This document shows, piece by piece, positions 16,001 to 27,900 of a stretch of 41,640 bases of DNA; the first letter of the stretch is position 1, and every line of letters begins with the position of its first letter. The position numbers and the translations under genes are program-made. Below the pieces are notes generated by a model. It searched no databases. It was given only the letters and a program-made list of their open reading frames with translations, and had not been told where the DNA came from. Origin of the DNA: a virus. Location of the stretch: IMG/VR virus record IMGVR_UViG_3300027906_000048, positions 1-41,640 of that record; one strand, 5' to 3'.

Positions 16001-19000
16001 GATATCCAAAGAAATCTCCTTGTGCAGCAGTTGCAAGAGCAGCAGTATCTATATTCAGTGTAGTAGAACCCTGAGAATACGCTGTAGGTAGTGTCTCATT
16101 CCTATCTAAAGGATTAAGTTCAAATGTAGTTGTAGGTGCAGTAATTGGTCCTTTCTTATGATCAGGTCTACAAAGTCGGAATCTATAAGTTTCTCCGTTT
16201 ACAAGAGAAGTGATAGTTTCTCCAACAGTAAATGCACCAATAACATTTTGAATACCAATAACTTTTGGAATTACATCAACATTACCAAGAGAATCAAAGT
16301 ATTGGAAGAATTTAGTATCAGGTCTTAAACCAGTTACATTATATTCAATGTTTCTTGATCTACAGAATGGATCAAATGTCTCCTGAGCAATATAAGTATT
16401 TCTAGATGTAATATCATCTCTCTCTACACCAGAGACAAATTCATTTGTGCTTGCAGATAATTCATCCTGACCAAATCCACCATCAACAGTAGTTGCACTA
16501 ACTCTAGTATCAAAAACTCTCCTTCTAATAATTTGAGTTGATAATGTTGAAGTTTGTTGAGTATTGATCCAATTATCACTGGATGGATTCAACTTCATCT
16601 CACCAGTATAAGCATGAACCAAGAATGGGTTTAAGTTTTCTACTCTAGTCGCAAAGTTCTGATCAACAAAAAGTTCTTCCTCATATTTGAGGGTAACCAT
16701 TCTACCTGTCTTTACTGCTTTCTCATCTAAGAGAGCAAAATTTTGGGTGAAATCTAATGTTTCTGGAGACTGTTCTGTTGATGGCAAGAGTTGCATATCA
16801 ATAGAACTTAAGTCTGTTAGAGGTTTTAAATGACCTCTATCAATATCAATATCAATTGGAGATGCTATATCAACTAAATTTCTATTCTTAAATGAGTCAG
16901 CAAAGAAACCACTCTTAAATCTATCTAAACCATCAGCATCTTTAACTTGTAAAGTTTCAATCTTTTGTTCCAATAGAGACAAAGATGTAACTTCTTCAAG
17001 ATGCTCTAACCTATCCTCAATGTCACCAATATCACGCATGGTGTATCGGCGATTATCTATTAAGAATACTTGAGCATTATTTGTATCATACAAGAAAGGA
17101 GGCCAAACAATAGTAGCCAATGTCATTGCATCTGGCTGATCAGCAGGTGGTTTGGGATTTGCTGATGGAACACCCATATCAACAACTGCATCACCAACAT
17201 TCTTAAGAATGACCTTATCTATTCTTCCAAAGTAATGTTGATATTTGAATTTTGATGATTCATTAGGAGTTGCAATTCTCGATCCAGAATCAATTACCCT
17301 ATTGGATGGATAGAAAGGAGATACAGTTGCACTACCAGGAACAAATGTTGAAACCCTAGGTCTGAAATCAAGAGTATCAGTTGCTCTTATGCCTCTTTTA
17401 CCTATTGCAGGAACATCTTTAGCAAATCTTTCTGTATCATAACTATTGACAGTAAATACATCTCCAACATCTGAAGATGGAATATCATATCTATCAAAAA
17501 TAACTAAGAGTTGTTTTGTTGGAACATAGTTCTCATTATTCCTCAATAGTCTAGAATAATCATAGTATTGTTCCCTCTGTCCTTTATCTAAGGTAAATGA
17601 ATTAGTAACATCCTTATACTTACCAAGAGTTACAGATTGCAAAGTTGCTGATGTATTGGATTCTTGGAATAAAAGAGTTTCTAGAAGTTTAAATTTATCA
17701 ATTGTTTTATATACAATACTAATAGAACTACTACCAGCATCAATTGCAACTATTCTTGCAACAGCATTAGTATCTTCACCAATAATTACTTCACCAACAA
17801 CCGCATTTTGGAAAATAGGATCAGTTGAGGTAAATACTAATTTGTCAAATAGTGGTACATTGGTATCTAAAGATTCATAAACAGCAACTATATTAGCAAC
17901 ATCAGGATAATTCAAACAAATCTCTTCATCCTGAACTCTTACTCCATATAGACCACTCTGAGTTAATCCATCATTAGTGCTGTTATTAGCATTAGATCCT
18001 GACATATCCTTAGAAGAATATGTAATGGATACCTGTTGACTTCTCTTATACTCTTTAGTCTTATTCTTAATATTACTTTTTGCTACTGTTACATTAACTT
18101 TCATCCCAGTTTCTGAGAATTTCAAACCATTAATGGTTAAAGTATCATTAGTAATAACTACTTGATCTTGATTGATTACTGCAATTTCACCATCATCATA
18201 TTGTACCTGATATCTTTCTTGATCAAATGAAACGAAACTAACATCGTCAAGACTAAGAGAACTTGTGTTAACAACCAAAACACCATTAGCATCGGTTGAT
18301 TCACCAGTTACTTGATCAGAAAGTAGTAATTCTGCACCAGTAAAATCTATGTCAGAAATATTACTTGTGGGTAATTTTAAATATAATCCAGAATTATCTT
18401 CATTAGTTAATTGTTGTTCTCCCTTATAAATCCTACCTTCAAATGTAGAACCTGGAAGAGCTCCAGTAAACAAGTCAGGATTAGTGGTTAGAGCAGCCAA
18501 CCTCATGCTTGCGCCATCAGCAGCAACATAAGATACTACATTGTGATTAGGTAAAGATTGATTGGATCTATAATAAACTATTATATCGCCAGGTTTAAAT
18601 CTATCAAATGTTTTACCAGTTGATGTGGTATCACCATTAGTCGCAATACGAACATCAGCATCACCAATATTATATGGAGTTCCTAGATTTAATTTCTTCT
18701 TAGCATAGAATGTATTTGACTGTTGAACATTCTCAACATCATCCATACTGTATGAAATTACCTTATCAACAACTCTGGATAAATTCTGATTACCCTTAAA
18801 GGATAATTTCTCACCTGCTTGGAACTTACCAGATACTTGTGTTAATGTAATAGTACTTGCACCAGCACCAGCAGATATTGTGTATCCTGTAGCACCACTT
18901 TCAGCACCTTCAACATAAGCAGATTCTACAACTTCTGCATTGGATACATTATCATTAATTAATAACTTAGTATATAACTGAACATCATATAAGTAAGCAT

Positions 19001-20336
19001 CAAACTCAGTTGAGTTATCCTTATACTTAGAATCTACTAAACCAAAGTTATAAACTTTAGCATCACCAACTTTCGTACTACTAATACCTGTTTGTAGATC
19101 AATGGAATTTCTAAATGTTGTAAGACCACTAACACCATTTAATCTAAGTCTATTTCCTAATCTAAGGTTAAATGTTTCTTCTATCTTATCTGATGTAGTT
19201 CTTGGTTTTTCTACATCAAGCATTTCTCCAAATGTTTCATACTGATACCCTTTAACATATGCAGTACCAGGAGATAACCTTACACATGCAAGAGATTCAT
19301 CTGGAACATTTCCTTGCTGAGTACTATTGGTGGCATAATACACACCCTCAGAACCCATCCTATCATTCAAACTATCAAGAACAGTGATAAAGAAAGGATT
19401 TGTGGTATAGTCTCCAGACTCATCATGAGTTCTCTGTGCAAGATAGTCCTCAATTTTATTATAATCACTATTACCGCTAATTTGTTTCTCAACTTCACCA
19501 CTTCTTACTCTAAGAATTTCGATAAAATCTGTATCATCAAAATCATTAACATCTTTCTTAGAAAGAACCAATTGTATTCTTAGTCTATCTGCGCCTGGTG
19601 CAGCATAGTTTGAAAACCCTTTTGCGTTATCATATAAACTAGCATCTTCTTTAGCGTTGATTGCACTCTCTACTACCTGTAAACCAACTCTGAATGAGGG
19701 TTGATTGTCATACTGATCTAATATAATAGTCTGTTGATTAACTCTTACAAAAGCACCTCTTACAAAATATACACCACTAGAAATAGAAGCTGCAGATGCA
19801 GAACTACAAGAATCCTGTTGGATTGTATTTGCAACAGATGAACCAGTGTTTATGGTAGTATTACCATAATTAAGAGGTTCTTCCATCAACAACAATTCAG
19901 AATCCTGGAAGAAGTCAAAAGATCCACTTGGACCTGGAGACATATATTTTACATATATTGTTGCATTAGAAGTTCTAGAGGTACTAGCAGCAATGTAGTT
20001 AATAACTTTTGCAGTAACACCTGAAGTTTGTCCTTTTATTCTCTTTCCTACAAGATCTTTTATATAAACTTCAACATCAGTTCCTAAATGAGTTGCATCT
20101 AATTGAACAGCAAAATAATCTCCATCGTAAGTAATACCACCAGGGATCACTACTGAACCCTCTTTAAACATGTGACTACCAAACTGCTCAATCTGATTCT
20201 GTAGAATAGATTGTAAGCTTGTTAATTCACGAGCTTGAACAGGGAATCCTGGCTTAAACAGAACTTTATGGTAATTTGATGTCCTGTCAAAGTCGTCGTA
20301 ATAAGGACTTATGTTCAGGTTAGTCTGTTGTGGCAT
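13026..20336 (-). CDS. Large DUF4815-type baseplate/tail virion protein
   Basis: 2436 aa. The N-terminus (NLNISPYYDDFDRTSNYHKV, LFKPGFPVQARELTSLQSIL, QNQIEQFGSHMFKEGSVVIP) is the recognisable DUF4815 phage virion signature. Around residues 1100-1160 a coiled-coil-like stretch (YTMRDIGDIEDRLEHLEEV) is conserved in such proteins. Near 1565-1615 there is a run of ten prolines, then a short linker and an arginine-rich stretch (RRGNGTRRRRSRRRRGRRGG). This leads into DPLAQSF and a compact domain to about 1720. Further on are two GxGY-type units (GEGYGTPSSAAV, GQGYKVGDIVG). It follows gp8 with a 4-nt gap, in the place of T4 genes 9/10. A baseplate periphery or fibre-attachment role is likely from position; equivalence to gp9 or gp10 is not shown. 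Confidence 0.82.
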   Translation of the reverse strand: MPQQTNLNISPYYDDFDRTSNYHKVLFKPGFPVQARELTSLQSILQNQIEQFGSHMFKEGSVVIPGGITYDGDYFAVQLDATHLGTDVEVYIKDLVGKRIKGQTSGVTAKVINYIAASTSRTSNATIYVKYMSPGPSGSFDFFQDSELLLMEEPLNYGNTTINTGSSVANTIQQDSCSSASAASISSGVYFVRGAFVRVNQQTIILDQYDNQPSFRVGLQVVESAINAKEDASLYDNAKGFSNYAAPGADRLRIQLVLSKKDVNDFDDTDFIEILRVRSGEVEKQISGNSDYNKIEDYLAQRTHDESGDYTTNPFFITVLDSLNDRMGSEGVYYATNSTQQGNVPDESLACVRLSPGTAYVKGYQYETFGEMLDVEKPRTTSDKIEETFNLRLGNRLRLNGVSGLTTFRNSIDLQTGISSTKVGDAKVYNFGLVDSKYKDNSTEFDAYLYDVQLYTKLLINDNVSNAEVVESAYVEGAESGATGYTISAGAGASTITLTQVSGKFQAGEKLSFKGNQNLSRVVDKVISYSMDDVENVQQSNTFYAKKKLNLGTPYNIGDADVRIATNGDTTSTGKTFDRFKPGDIIVYYRSNQSLPNHNVVSYVAADGASMRLAALTTNPDLFTGALPGSTFEGRIYKGEQQLTNEDNSGLYLKLPTSNISDIDFTGAELLLSDQVTGESTDANGVLVVNTSSLSLDDVSFVSFDQERYQVQYDDGEIAVINQDQVVITNDTLTINGLKFSETGMKVNVTVAKSNIKNKTKEYKRSQQVSITYSSKDMSGSNANNSTNDGLTQSGLYGVRVQDEEICLNYPDVANIVAVYESLDTNVPLFDKLVFTSTDPIFQNAVVGEVIIGEDTNAVARIVAIDAGSSSISIVYKTIDKFKLLETLLFQESNTSATLQSVTLGKYKDVTNSFTLDKGQREQYYDYSRLLRNNENYVPTKQLLVIFDRYDIPSSDVGDVFTVNSYDTERFAKDVPAIGKRGIRATDTLDFRPRVSTFVPGSATVSPFYPSNRVIDSGSRIATPNESSKFKYQHYFGRIDKVILKNVGDAVVDMGVPSANPKPPADQPDAMTLATIVWPPFLYDTNNAQVFLIDNRRYTMRDIGDIEDRLEHLEEVTSLSLLEQKIETLQVKDADGLDRFKSGFFADSFKNRNLVDIASPIDIDIDRGHLKPLTDLSSIDMQLLPSTEQSPETLDFTQNFALLDEKAVKTGRMVTLKYEEELFVDQNFATRVENLNPFLVHAYTGEMKLNPSSDNWINTQQTSTLSTQIIRRRVFDTRVSATTVDGGFGQDELSASTNEFVSGVERDDITSRNTYIAQETFDPFCRSRNIEYNVTGLRPDTKFFQYFDSLGNVDVIPKVIGIQNVIGAFTVGETITSLVNGETYRFRLCRPDHKKGPITAPTTTFELNPLDRNETLPTAYSQGSTTLNIDTAALATAAQGDFFGYLPEGAVVSGETSGAQATISDLNLWSDVYGDLTACIWLRDPFASPTPLARVRSGEREVKVTSDPNNVVYHKGSTANSVATAVYTAIGTTRIVQTDVSVTTLETTTIQRDVSLTFTNRRPPPPPPPPPPVIINNTTFIDRTVTNNVIVTGRGGRRGNGTRRRRSRRRRGRRGGDPLAQSFKTDIGGCYLTSIDLYFYTMADPTVPCWFEVRTMELGQPTEQLVTPDARVVLTGNDVTLSNDASIATNIKFPSPIYLEPETEYCFVAGSPLNTWEVFTAEMGQTAINAQSLPSAAGRVYSNQFMVGSMFKSQNASTWTPCQFEDICFKIYSAKFVESDAVVTFQNPPIRPNNGILPALNLNPIQTLPKKAALGITTTTDAGLIGTVFTIGRKVGDASATYRYGYIEDVGGPVQTGGTLAVGIQTNGEGYGTPSSAAVATYAITGQGAGLKLGVTVGTGNSGITAVTIQDDGQGYKVGDIVGIVTAEMSGAGSGVRVGINSLSGIDTLYLTNIQAEEFTNAASVNYFHDLGTVIDSGRDVTRYDETGSLYTGEYARVSYFNHGMYGTGNKVAISGASPDTLPTVTSTAVNATTSSIAIGDSTGFDVFEGVLVSAANTAYAIINNEVVSYTSVGINTLSGIVRGVNNTQSINHAAGSPIQKYEISGISLGKINKTHDISTLGRNMDDYIIKIDREGRTTDISGLSQPQLSFNGESYVGGSHCHSSKNMMFDTVTPVFDVTTPGPTDAITVSLRTVSGTSVDGTETSFSDQGFEEYLPNQATQLPTNRIVASEVNEDARLTNLFRNRSLTARIALSNGGDEVSSPMICLDTMAMKFSSNRINKPIDDTSYALDKRSNLLTGDPHTSYYVSKLISIKQPASSLKVIFDAFKPASSDFRVLYSLLRPDSSEVDQKFILFPGYKNSVDTTGDGYGDTVIDPAANDGRSDKYVTPGENFKEYQYTINDLEPYTGFVIKVVFNGTNQAQIPIIKNMRAIALA

Positions 20337-20340
20337 CGGT

Positions 20341-21918
20341 TTAGAATTCTAATACGATTTTGATGTCTTCTTTTTGACGAACATTTCTTGTAATAGCAGG
20401 TCTATTATCAAGATAGATGATCTCGCCACTCCTCTTATTTATTTCAGCTTCAGCAATACCATTTGTAAACTGAACGCCAAGGTCTACAACCTTACCAGCA
20501 GGTGTAGTTGTAGATATACCACTAAATGTAGCATCTACATTGACACTGAACGCAGTACTAGTTACTGCATTAGCAGAAGCACCAGACTGGAAGTTAATTA
20601 CAGGAGCTTGATTGTTAACTTCTAAACTATCAGTAGCATCAAATGTTGATTGGTTATAAGATAAACTTCTGTCTTGGAAGTACTTAATTACCTTAGTATC
20701 AATATCATAAGAGGCAACATATCCTCTTGCAGTACCAACACCAGTTATATTTTGTTCAATTTCTGTTCCAATACCAAGAGCCTGTGTAGTATCTCCAGTA
20801 AATTTGAGTGATCTCAGTGATGAGAATTCAGATGACTGTAGATAGTTAGTACCAGCAACACCAATTGCAGTAGGGTTTCTGATTAATCCAACTTGTGCAA
20901 ATCTAGTATCAGAAGCAAAATCATAAGATGATGCGTCAAATCTTGTATAAATTAGAACCTTATCAGTTCCAAGTTCTTTATAAGCATTATAACCATGCCC
21001 TAAAGACGGTGGAATAATAGGACTTAATTTAGCAAACTTAGTTGCTGAACCATTAATAGATGAAAGATCGATACGAGCATAACTGTATCCATAACCACCA
21101 TTAGTAACTTGGGCAGAAATAATCTGTCCTTGGGTGTTAGTTAGTATCCTAACTTTACCACCTGTTCCGTCACCAACAATATCAACCTCAATAGGACTTG
21201 ATAAGAAACTATAACCAGCACCTGCTTCATCAATCGATACTACCTTAATTTGATTACTATTAGTAGTAGAATCTCCATTATCTCTAACAACTTTAATATC
21301 AGCAGTAGTTGTGGTCTCCCATTCATTAGGAACCGCAATATACTCAGTAGAGTCAAATTTCACGATATCCGCAGGAGGAACCGTGAACATATATTTCCAA
21401 AGATAACTATCACCACTTACACCAGCAGCAGATGGTTCAAGATCAGTAAAAGTTGGTTCATCCAACGATGCGCTTGCAATAGTAGAAATACCAGCAGCAC
21501 CATTATTGATACAAACATAGACTCTATAGTCTTTGTTCATTACATAATAGTTTGCAGAATAAAGTCTACTTGAGTTAGATACTAAAGAACGATTAGTTGT
21601 ACTATAGTCATGACGGTACATATCATATGATGTACCTTTAGTCCAAGTAACTTTTCTAATCAATCTCCTAACATCACCAGGAAATACTTTCCGTCCAAAC
21701 AACATCGTGTCATAGACATGATTGTTGTAGTTAATACTATCAGTAGGTGATGGTGGCTGAACAGTAGTACTATTCCAAGTATCTGTGCGTCCAAATCCCG
21801 ATATTGTGGGATTTGCCAATCCTAGAAACGCATAGTAAGAGTTATTCCCACTAGTAACATCATCCATGAAGTTATTAGCGTTAATAATCCTAAACTGGTC
21901 GGTTATAATTGCTGCCAT
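20341..21918 (-). CDS. 8: Baseplate wedge subunit gp8
   Basis: 525 aa; T4 gp8 is 334 aa. It dimerises in the wedge with gp6, gp7 and gp10. T4-like blocks are the N-terminal AAIITDQFRIINANNF, FGRTDTWNSTTVQPPSPTDS (T4 FGRSEPWSS...PPYPTDS) and SYLWKYMFTVPPADIVKF with TEYIAVPNEWE (T4 GYVWEYLFEIPP...NEYIVVPWPEE). The C-terminus, GEIIYLDNRPAITRNVRQKE, matches T4 GEMIYMENRPPIIMAMDQTE. The additional ~190 residues lie between about 215 and 480. They include two GxGY units (GAGYSFLSSPIEVDI, GYGYSYARIDL) and LGHGYNAYKELGTD. A TATAAATA octamer lies about 35 nt upstream of the start, so gp8 probably begins its own late transcript. Confidence 0.93.
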   Translation of the reverse strand: MAAIITDQFRIINANNFMDDVTSGNNSYYAFLGLANPTISGFGRTDTWNSTTVQPPSPTDSINYNNHVYDTMLFGRKVFPGDVRRLIRKVTWTKGTSYDMYRHDYSTTNRSLVSNSSRLYSANYYVMNKDYRVYVCINNGAAGISTIASASLDEPTFTDLEPSAAGVSGDSYLWKYMFTVPPADIVKFDSTEYIAVPNEWETTTTADIKVVRDNGDSTTNSNQIKVVSIDEAGAGYSFLSSPIEVDIVGDGTGGKVRILTNTQGQIISAQVTNGGYGYSYARIDLSSINGSATKFAKLSPIIPPSLGHGYNAYKELGTDKVLIYTRFDASSYDFASDTRFAQVGLIRNPTAIGVAGTNYLQSSEFSSLRSLKFTGDTTQALGIGTEIEQNITGVGTARGYVASYDIDTKVIKYFQDRSLSYNQSTFDATDSLEVNNQAPVINFQSGASANAVTSTAFSVNVDATFSGISTTTPAGKVVDLGVQFTNGIAEAEINKRSGEIIYLDNRPAITRNVRQKEDIKIVLEF

Positions 21919-21952
21919 TGCAATGTTCTAGTGTGAGGTCTTACTATTTTGG

Positions 21953-21960
21953 TATTTATA
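21953..21960 (-). promoter_or_regulatory. Late promoter core TATAAATA upstream of gp8
   Basis: The minus strand reads exactly TATAAATA, the T4 late core recognised by the gp55/gp33 system. It overlaps the stop codon of the gp7-type gene and lies 35 nt before the gp8 start, an ideal distance for a short leader. It allows gp8 and the downstream virion genes to be made without transcribing the 16-kb gp7 gene. Confidence 0.7.
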
Positions 21961-24900
21961 AGGTTTTTCCAAGTGCTCCAGTATTACGCAGTCCAATATT
22001 CCTTCTTTGGGCAATTGGCCATTTATCTAAGTCTGGATCATAATCAAGTCCCTTAGCAGTTAATGAAAGTGGATCGAAGACATCTCTAATAGCAGAAGAG
22101 AAGCGTCCCCAACTGAATCTTGCTGCAGGGTGTGCAGTTGATCCAACTCCTACGAGTCCAGTTATGTTAGTTCCAGAATGGATATTACAAGTAATTACCC
22201 CTGTTCTAGCACTTCCGTCCCAAGATACTGAATGTGCATAGTATATATTGTCAAGTTCAAAGGTACTAATACCAATAGGATCAGAATCATGAGCATCAAC
22301 ACTTGTTATAACACCTGCTGCAGGTGATATACCAGATCCATAAACTCTGAATGGATATCCAGTTGTAAATCCAGTAACAAATGATGAATTCTCTTCATTA
22401 ACTAAGTTGTTAGTATCTAATTGGAATACAAGACCTAGATCAGTACCAATACCAGCAGAAGTTGTAATACCAGTAATTAAACCAGTATATCCCTGAACAT
22501 CAGTAACTAGAGGATCAATATCATTCCAGTACTCCCAGTTAACACCTGCTTGTGCTGTTGTACCAATACCAACACCATAAACGAAGATGCCAAAATCATC
22601 ATCTAATAATCCATCAACATCTCTAAAATTGAGATTGTGATCAACGAATAATGCAGTATCAGTGTCTGTGTATGACTTAATAACATTAGCAATTGGATAG
22701 ATCTGCGCTTCTTGAGAATCTCTTGCCTTAGAAACTATTCCACCAGCAAAGACTCTATCAACCTTTTGCTTATTCCAGCGCATTGGTTTGTAGTTATCAT
22801 TATTAACACCAGAACCTTGATAGAATGGAGTTTCTACAACAGATGCTGTTGCGATTCTAGTAACAATTCTTGCCCCTTGTTGAGCAAAGTTAGTGTTATT
22901 CTTAGGAACTTGATTCAATTCAATATCAGAACTCTTGAATAGTTCTACAGAGTCACCTTCTTTAATAATCTCATTGACATCAAAGAATATACTATCATCA
23001 CCAACTGTTCCTCTATAGAAGAAGATAAACACATCATCATTAATTGTAGGTGCAGTTTCAAAGTTAACTGAAGTTCCACCATTAAATGTGTAATGCTTAT
23101 TTGGTTCTTGAAGAACACCATTAACAAAGATTAGAAGAACTGGTCCAAGATCAATCTCTCTTGAATCTGGATCATTGTTATCAATCTCAAAACTGATTAA
23201 TTGGTTCTGATAATAAAGAGGATATCTCTTTCTATCACCATCTTGGAAAGGTCTGATATTGTCAATGTAATCAAGATTACCAAACTGCCAAGCAGAAATA
23301 TCATCATTAAAGATATCAGTTACTTCAATCTCAAATGGTATGAATAAATCACCTGCATCAGGATCAGTAGATAGTCCAGTTACACCAAACTTATCACCTT
23401 TCTTGAATCCATATCCAGGTTTTGCTAGATTCCACTCAGCAACTTCATTCAATAGGAACTCTGGTCCAGTTGAATAACCAACATAGTTTGTAGATATACC
23501 AATGATATCCACTGTAATAGAAGCACCAACACCTGTAGTTGTTGTGTTTCCAAGTCCTTCTCTGTAATTACCTTCAATACTTAATAAATCTCCTGATGGT
23601 TGTGGAACATTAATAACAGTATTCTTACTGTATCCAGTTCCGCCATTGACAAGATTAAAGACAAGTGAACCACCTGCACCAACTATTGCTGTTACAGTTG
23701 CGCCTATACCATATGGTGAATTACCAGGATCAGTTACACCGATAGCAGTTATTGTACCAAGATCTGTAGTATATCCAGATCCATATGTTAACTCACAATA
23801 GTAGATAGAAGCTGTACCACCAGAATGATAAGAGTGTGGAATAGTGCTTATACCAGCGTTAACACTGAAGGTTCTAGCAGAAACAATACCAGTTACATCC
23901 AACTGTTGATCATAATCTGGGTAAATGTTAGTTGTTAAACCAACTCTTACTGTACCACCACCAGTATAAGGATGTACTAATGTAGATACACCAACGAATG
24001 TAGTAAAGGATGTAGTAGTTCCTACAGACCTTACAGTGTAATAGTAACCCTGAACACCACTAGGATATGTCTTAGCACCATACTGACATGTAACACCAAT
24101 ACCTGCTAACTTGAAGTTCTCTGGTTTTACTAATCCATGATTAGCAGCAGTGAATTGAAGAATACCAGTTGCAGGGTTATAAGTCGCATTTGTTGGTGTT
24201 AATGCTGCACCAGACCAAGAATCAATATAGAGTGTGCTAGAAGCAGCACTTACAAACTGATGATCATATGCACCACCATACTGAACTGCTCCAGTTGTAG
24301 CACTTTGGAATGTATGAGCGTAATTTCCACCAGAAACTACAGCGTTAGTTGCCTCATGTCCTGCACCGATATCATAATTATGTACGCTAGTGTCAGTTGA
24401 AACACCAACTTGAAGTGTAATATATCCAGTCTGTTTCTTAATACCACCTGTAGTCGCACTATCGAATGTATGTGCAAACTGATGAGCAGGACCAGATGCA
24501 CCAACATCAACAGCAAATGTGTTAACAGTTGTGCTTGCAATAGATACCCACTTACCGCTAATAGGATCAGAAGATCTTGGATATGTATGAGCAATTCTAT
24601 AAGAGTCTCTAGCACACTTCAGTGATATTGAATTATCGTCAAACTTAACTCTATCGTTGTTCATGAATCCATGACCAGCGACTGTTACAGTCATAATACC
24701 AGCAGAAGGATCATATACAGCATCTGTTGCGGTAACACTAGTAGATCCTACTGAGTGAATACCAATTGGTTGATCAAATGCTCTATCTCTCTTCTGATCC
24801 ATGCTACCAACACCAGCAGCCTGGAAGGTATGCCCGTAAGCACCACCACCATGAATCTGTGATCTCTTAATAGCACCAGTTACGCCAGAAGCAAATATAT

Positions 24901-27900
24901 GATCTGATGTATCAGGAGAACTCATACCATTAGTTCTAAAGGTATTAGTCGTTACATTAGAAACCTGAATCCACTTACCACTATAAGGATCGGTTGTTCT
25001 AGGATATGCATGTACTGTACTATAGTCATCCTTAGCACATGTGAAGGAAACTGCACCAGTATCAAATAGAACCCAATCACCATTACTAAGACCGTGATTA
25101 GCAGATCTAACTGTCATGATACCAACAGTACCATCATATTGCGTACCAGCTTCAGCAGTTAACCCTTCATGCGGTACAAAATGATGAGTTGAAATATTTG
25201 TGGACGGTTGTGACGCTAAAACTTGGAACGAAATTGAATTTGCGCTCGTAGAAGCGATAGAAACCGCAGTTGTAAACCCAGGATCGCTAGATCTTGGATA
25301 ATTATGCACACTCTGATAAGTATCAAAACCACACCTAAATGACATCGATTCAGGTGAAATTTGGATAGATTGACCAGTCATGAAACTATGGTCACCGATA
25401 GTAGCTGTTACAATGCCAGCAGTGGGGTCGTAGATCGCCGAGGAGATGCTATAAGGTGCTATAGGTGACTTACCTACTTCAACACTAAATGAGGTGGTTG
25501 TAATGCCTGTAATAGGTAACCACTTACCACTGACAGGATCAGATGATCTTGGATATGTCTTGGTTGAAGTGCCGCCATCCATGTCACACTTGAAGGAAAT
25601 AGAGTCATTATCGAATCTAATCCAATCTCCATCGTGAATTAAACGCCCACCAGGTACAACTGTAACGGTCATAATGCCCGCATTGGCATCATAAACTGCG
25701 CCATTTACAGTCTGAGTATCGATTGTATTGCGTGGATATGCGTGAGAAGAAATATAACTATCGTTAGCACAACGGAAGATAAGTGATCCAGTCGCTAACT
25801 TGATCGCAGTTTGTTCTGCTAATCCATGTTGACCAATATTAAGATCAAGGAATCCCGTTGTAGGTGTATAAGTTGCAGTAGTAACACTGTAGTTAACTGT
25901 AGGTGATGTACCAACAGTAATAGCAATACCTGTAGCTGTAGTAGATGCAACTGAAATTGCAGTGTCATAATAAGGATCAGATGGTCTAGGATAAGACTTA
26001 GTTTGACTAGTTCCATCCATAGCACACTTAAAGTCAAGTGAACTACCCTTAATTTTGATGGTGTTACCTGCCATAATGTTATGGTTAGGTATAGTCATCG
26101 TCATGATACCTGCTACAGGATCATAAACCGCATTAGTAGGTGTCCAACCAACATTAGTAGTAATACCAACGAATACATCGAAAGTATCATTAGTAACATT
26201 CCTTACTTCAAGGAACTTATCATTTACAGGGTCAGATGCTCTTGGGTATGTGTGATTAGTTGCATAACCATCCTGATTACATGTGAATGTTAATCCACCT
26301 GTTGTAATACCAATCAAGTTAGGATCGGTAAAGTTATGATTACCATCAGCAATAACAGTGGCAATACCACTTGTATAATCATAAACAAAGGATGTAATAC
26401 CAATAGTGCTTCCGTATCCAAGACCAGATTTACCAACATTAACAGTGATTGTATCTGAAGTAGTCTTACCAAATGCTACAATCTTATTATGATATGGATC
26501 TGTTACACGAGGATAAGCATGATTTGTTGCATATCCATCTTTATCACAACTCATAGTAATTGCACCAGTAGCAATTCCAATTAGACCCTTCTGTGCTAGA
26601 ACTCTAGCAACACCAGTAGATCCTATAGAGAGTGTTAAGTCACCAGTTAGTGAATTATATGCTGCATCACTAAGAGAGACATAACTGATAGTAGAAACAC
26701 CAACATGGAAATAAAGTTCACCAACACCAATAGAAGCAATACCAATCTGTCTATTATTAACAGGATCTCCTGTACCAGACTTACCAACAAACATTGTGGC
26801 AGTAGTAGCAGTAGTCGATGCAACCGCTATATTTGTACCATAGAACGGATCAGTGGTGCGTGGATATGAGTGCTGACTGTTATGACCATCTAGATCACAA
26901 GTAAAGACTAGTGAATCTTGAGCAATCTGAACAGTATTAGTACCAGCAACTAAAGCATGTGATGGGAATGTAAGTGTTAGATCACCAGTAGTTTCGTTGT
27001 AAGAAGCGTCTGTAGGTGTTAAAGCAGTACCAACATTAGGTGTAACTGCGCCAGCAGCAGCATTTACAAACTTATGACTGTATCCTGCACGAGGATATGT
27101 GTGAGTAGTAGCGTAGTTATCTCTCTCACAAGACATGCTGAAGGAGTTAGTTTGAATACCAATTGTGCTAACTGCCTTTCTAAGTGGTGAATTTGCACCA
27201 ACATAGGTATGAACACCAGCAGTTGCGTCATTAGCCTTACCAACATTCACTCTAAATGTGTTTACACCAACCTGATCAATTGTTAACCAACGGTTTGCAA
27301 TACGATCTTTACCACTAACACTGTTTCTTGGATAGGTGTGTTGAGTACCATGAGAGTCTTTAGCACATGTAAAGATCAGAGCATTTTCAGGAATCTGAAT
27401 AAATTCACCATTTTGGAATCCATGTCCAGTAATAGTGAAGTCTATCTGTCCTAATGTTGGATCATATGTACAAGTTGTAATTGCATGAGATGATGCTGTA
27501 GTAAATCCAGCAGTACTAACCGCTACCTTCATTTCACCTTTTAATGCATCATATGCAAGACTAGTAGGTGCATGAACAACTCTAGTTGAAATACCAACAT
27601 TAAGAGTGAATGCTGTATTTGAAGTCTTAGTTATTGCAGTAGTAACACCTGAAATTGGGTCAGATGAACGAGGATAACTATGAGGAGTTTGATAATTGTC
27701 TCTCTCACAAGTTAATGTTACCGCACCAGCATCTAATGTAATGGTATCATTAGTAGACATACCATGAGCAGATGCAAATTCTAATGTTAATACACCAGTA
27801 CCAGCGTTATATGCTGCGTTATTAGGAGTCTTCTGATTACCAGACTCTGCACCACTCTGTACATTAACACCATTGGTTAGTGCAGATACAAACTTATGAG

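Noticed and set aside
24520-27860. Diversity-generating retroelement target
   Set aside because: There is no reverse transcriptase gene or template repeat in the window, and the repeats do not show adenine-specific variation; they are diverged protein domains.
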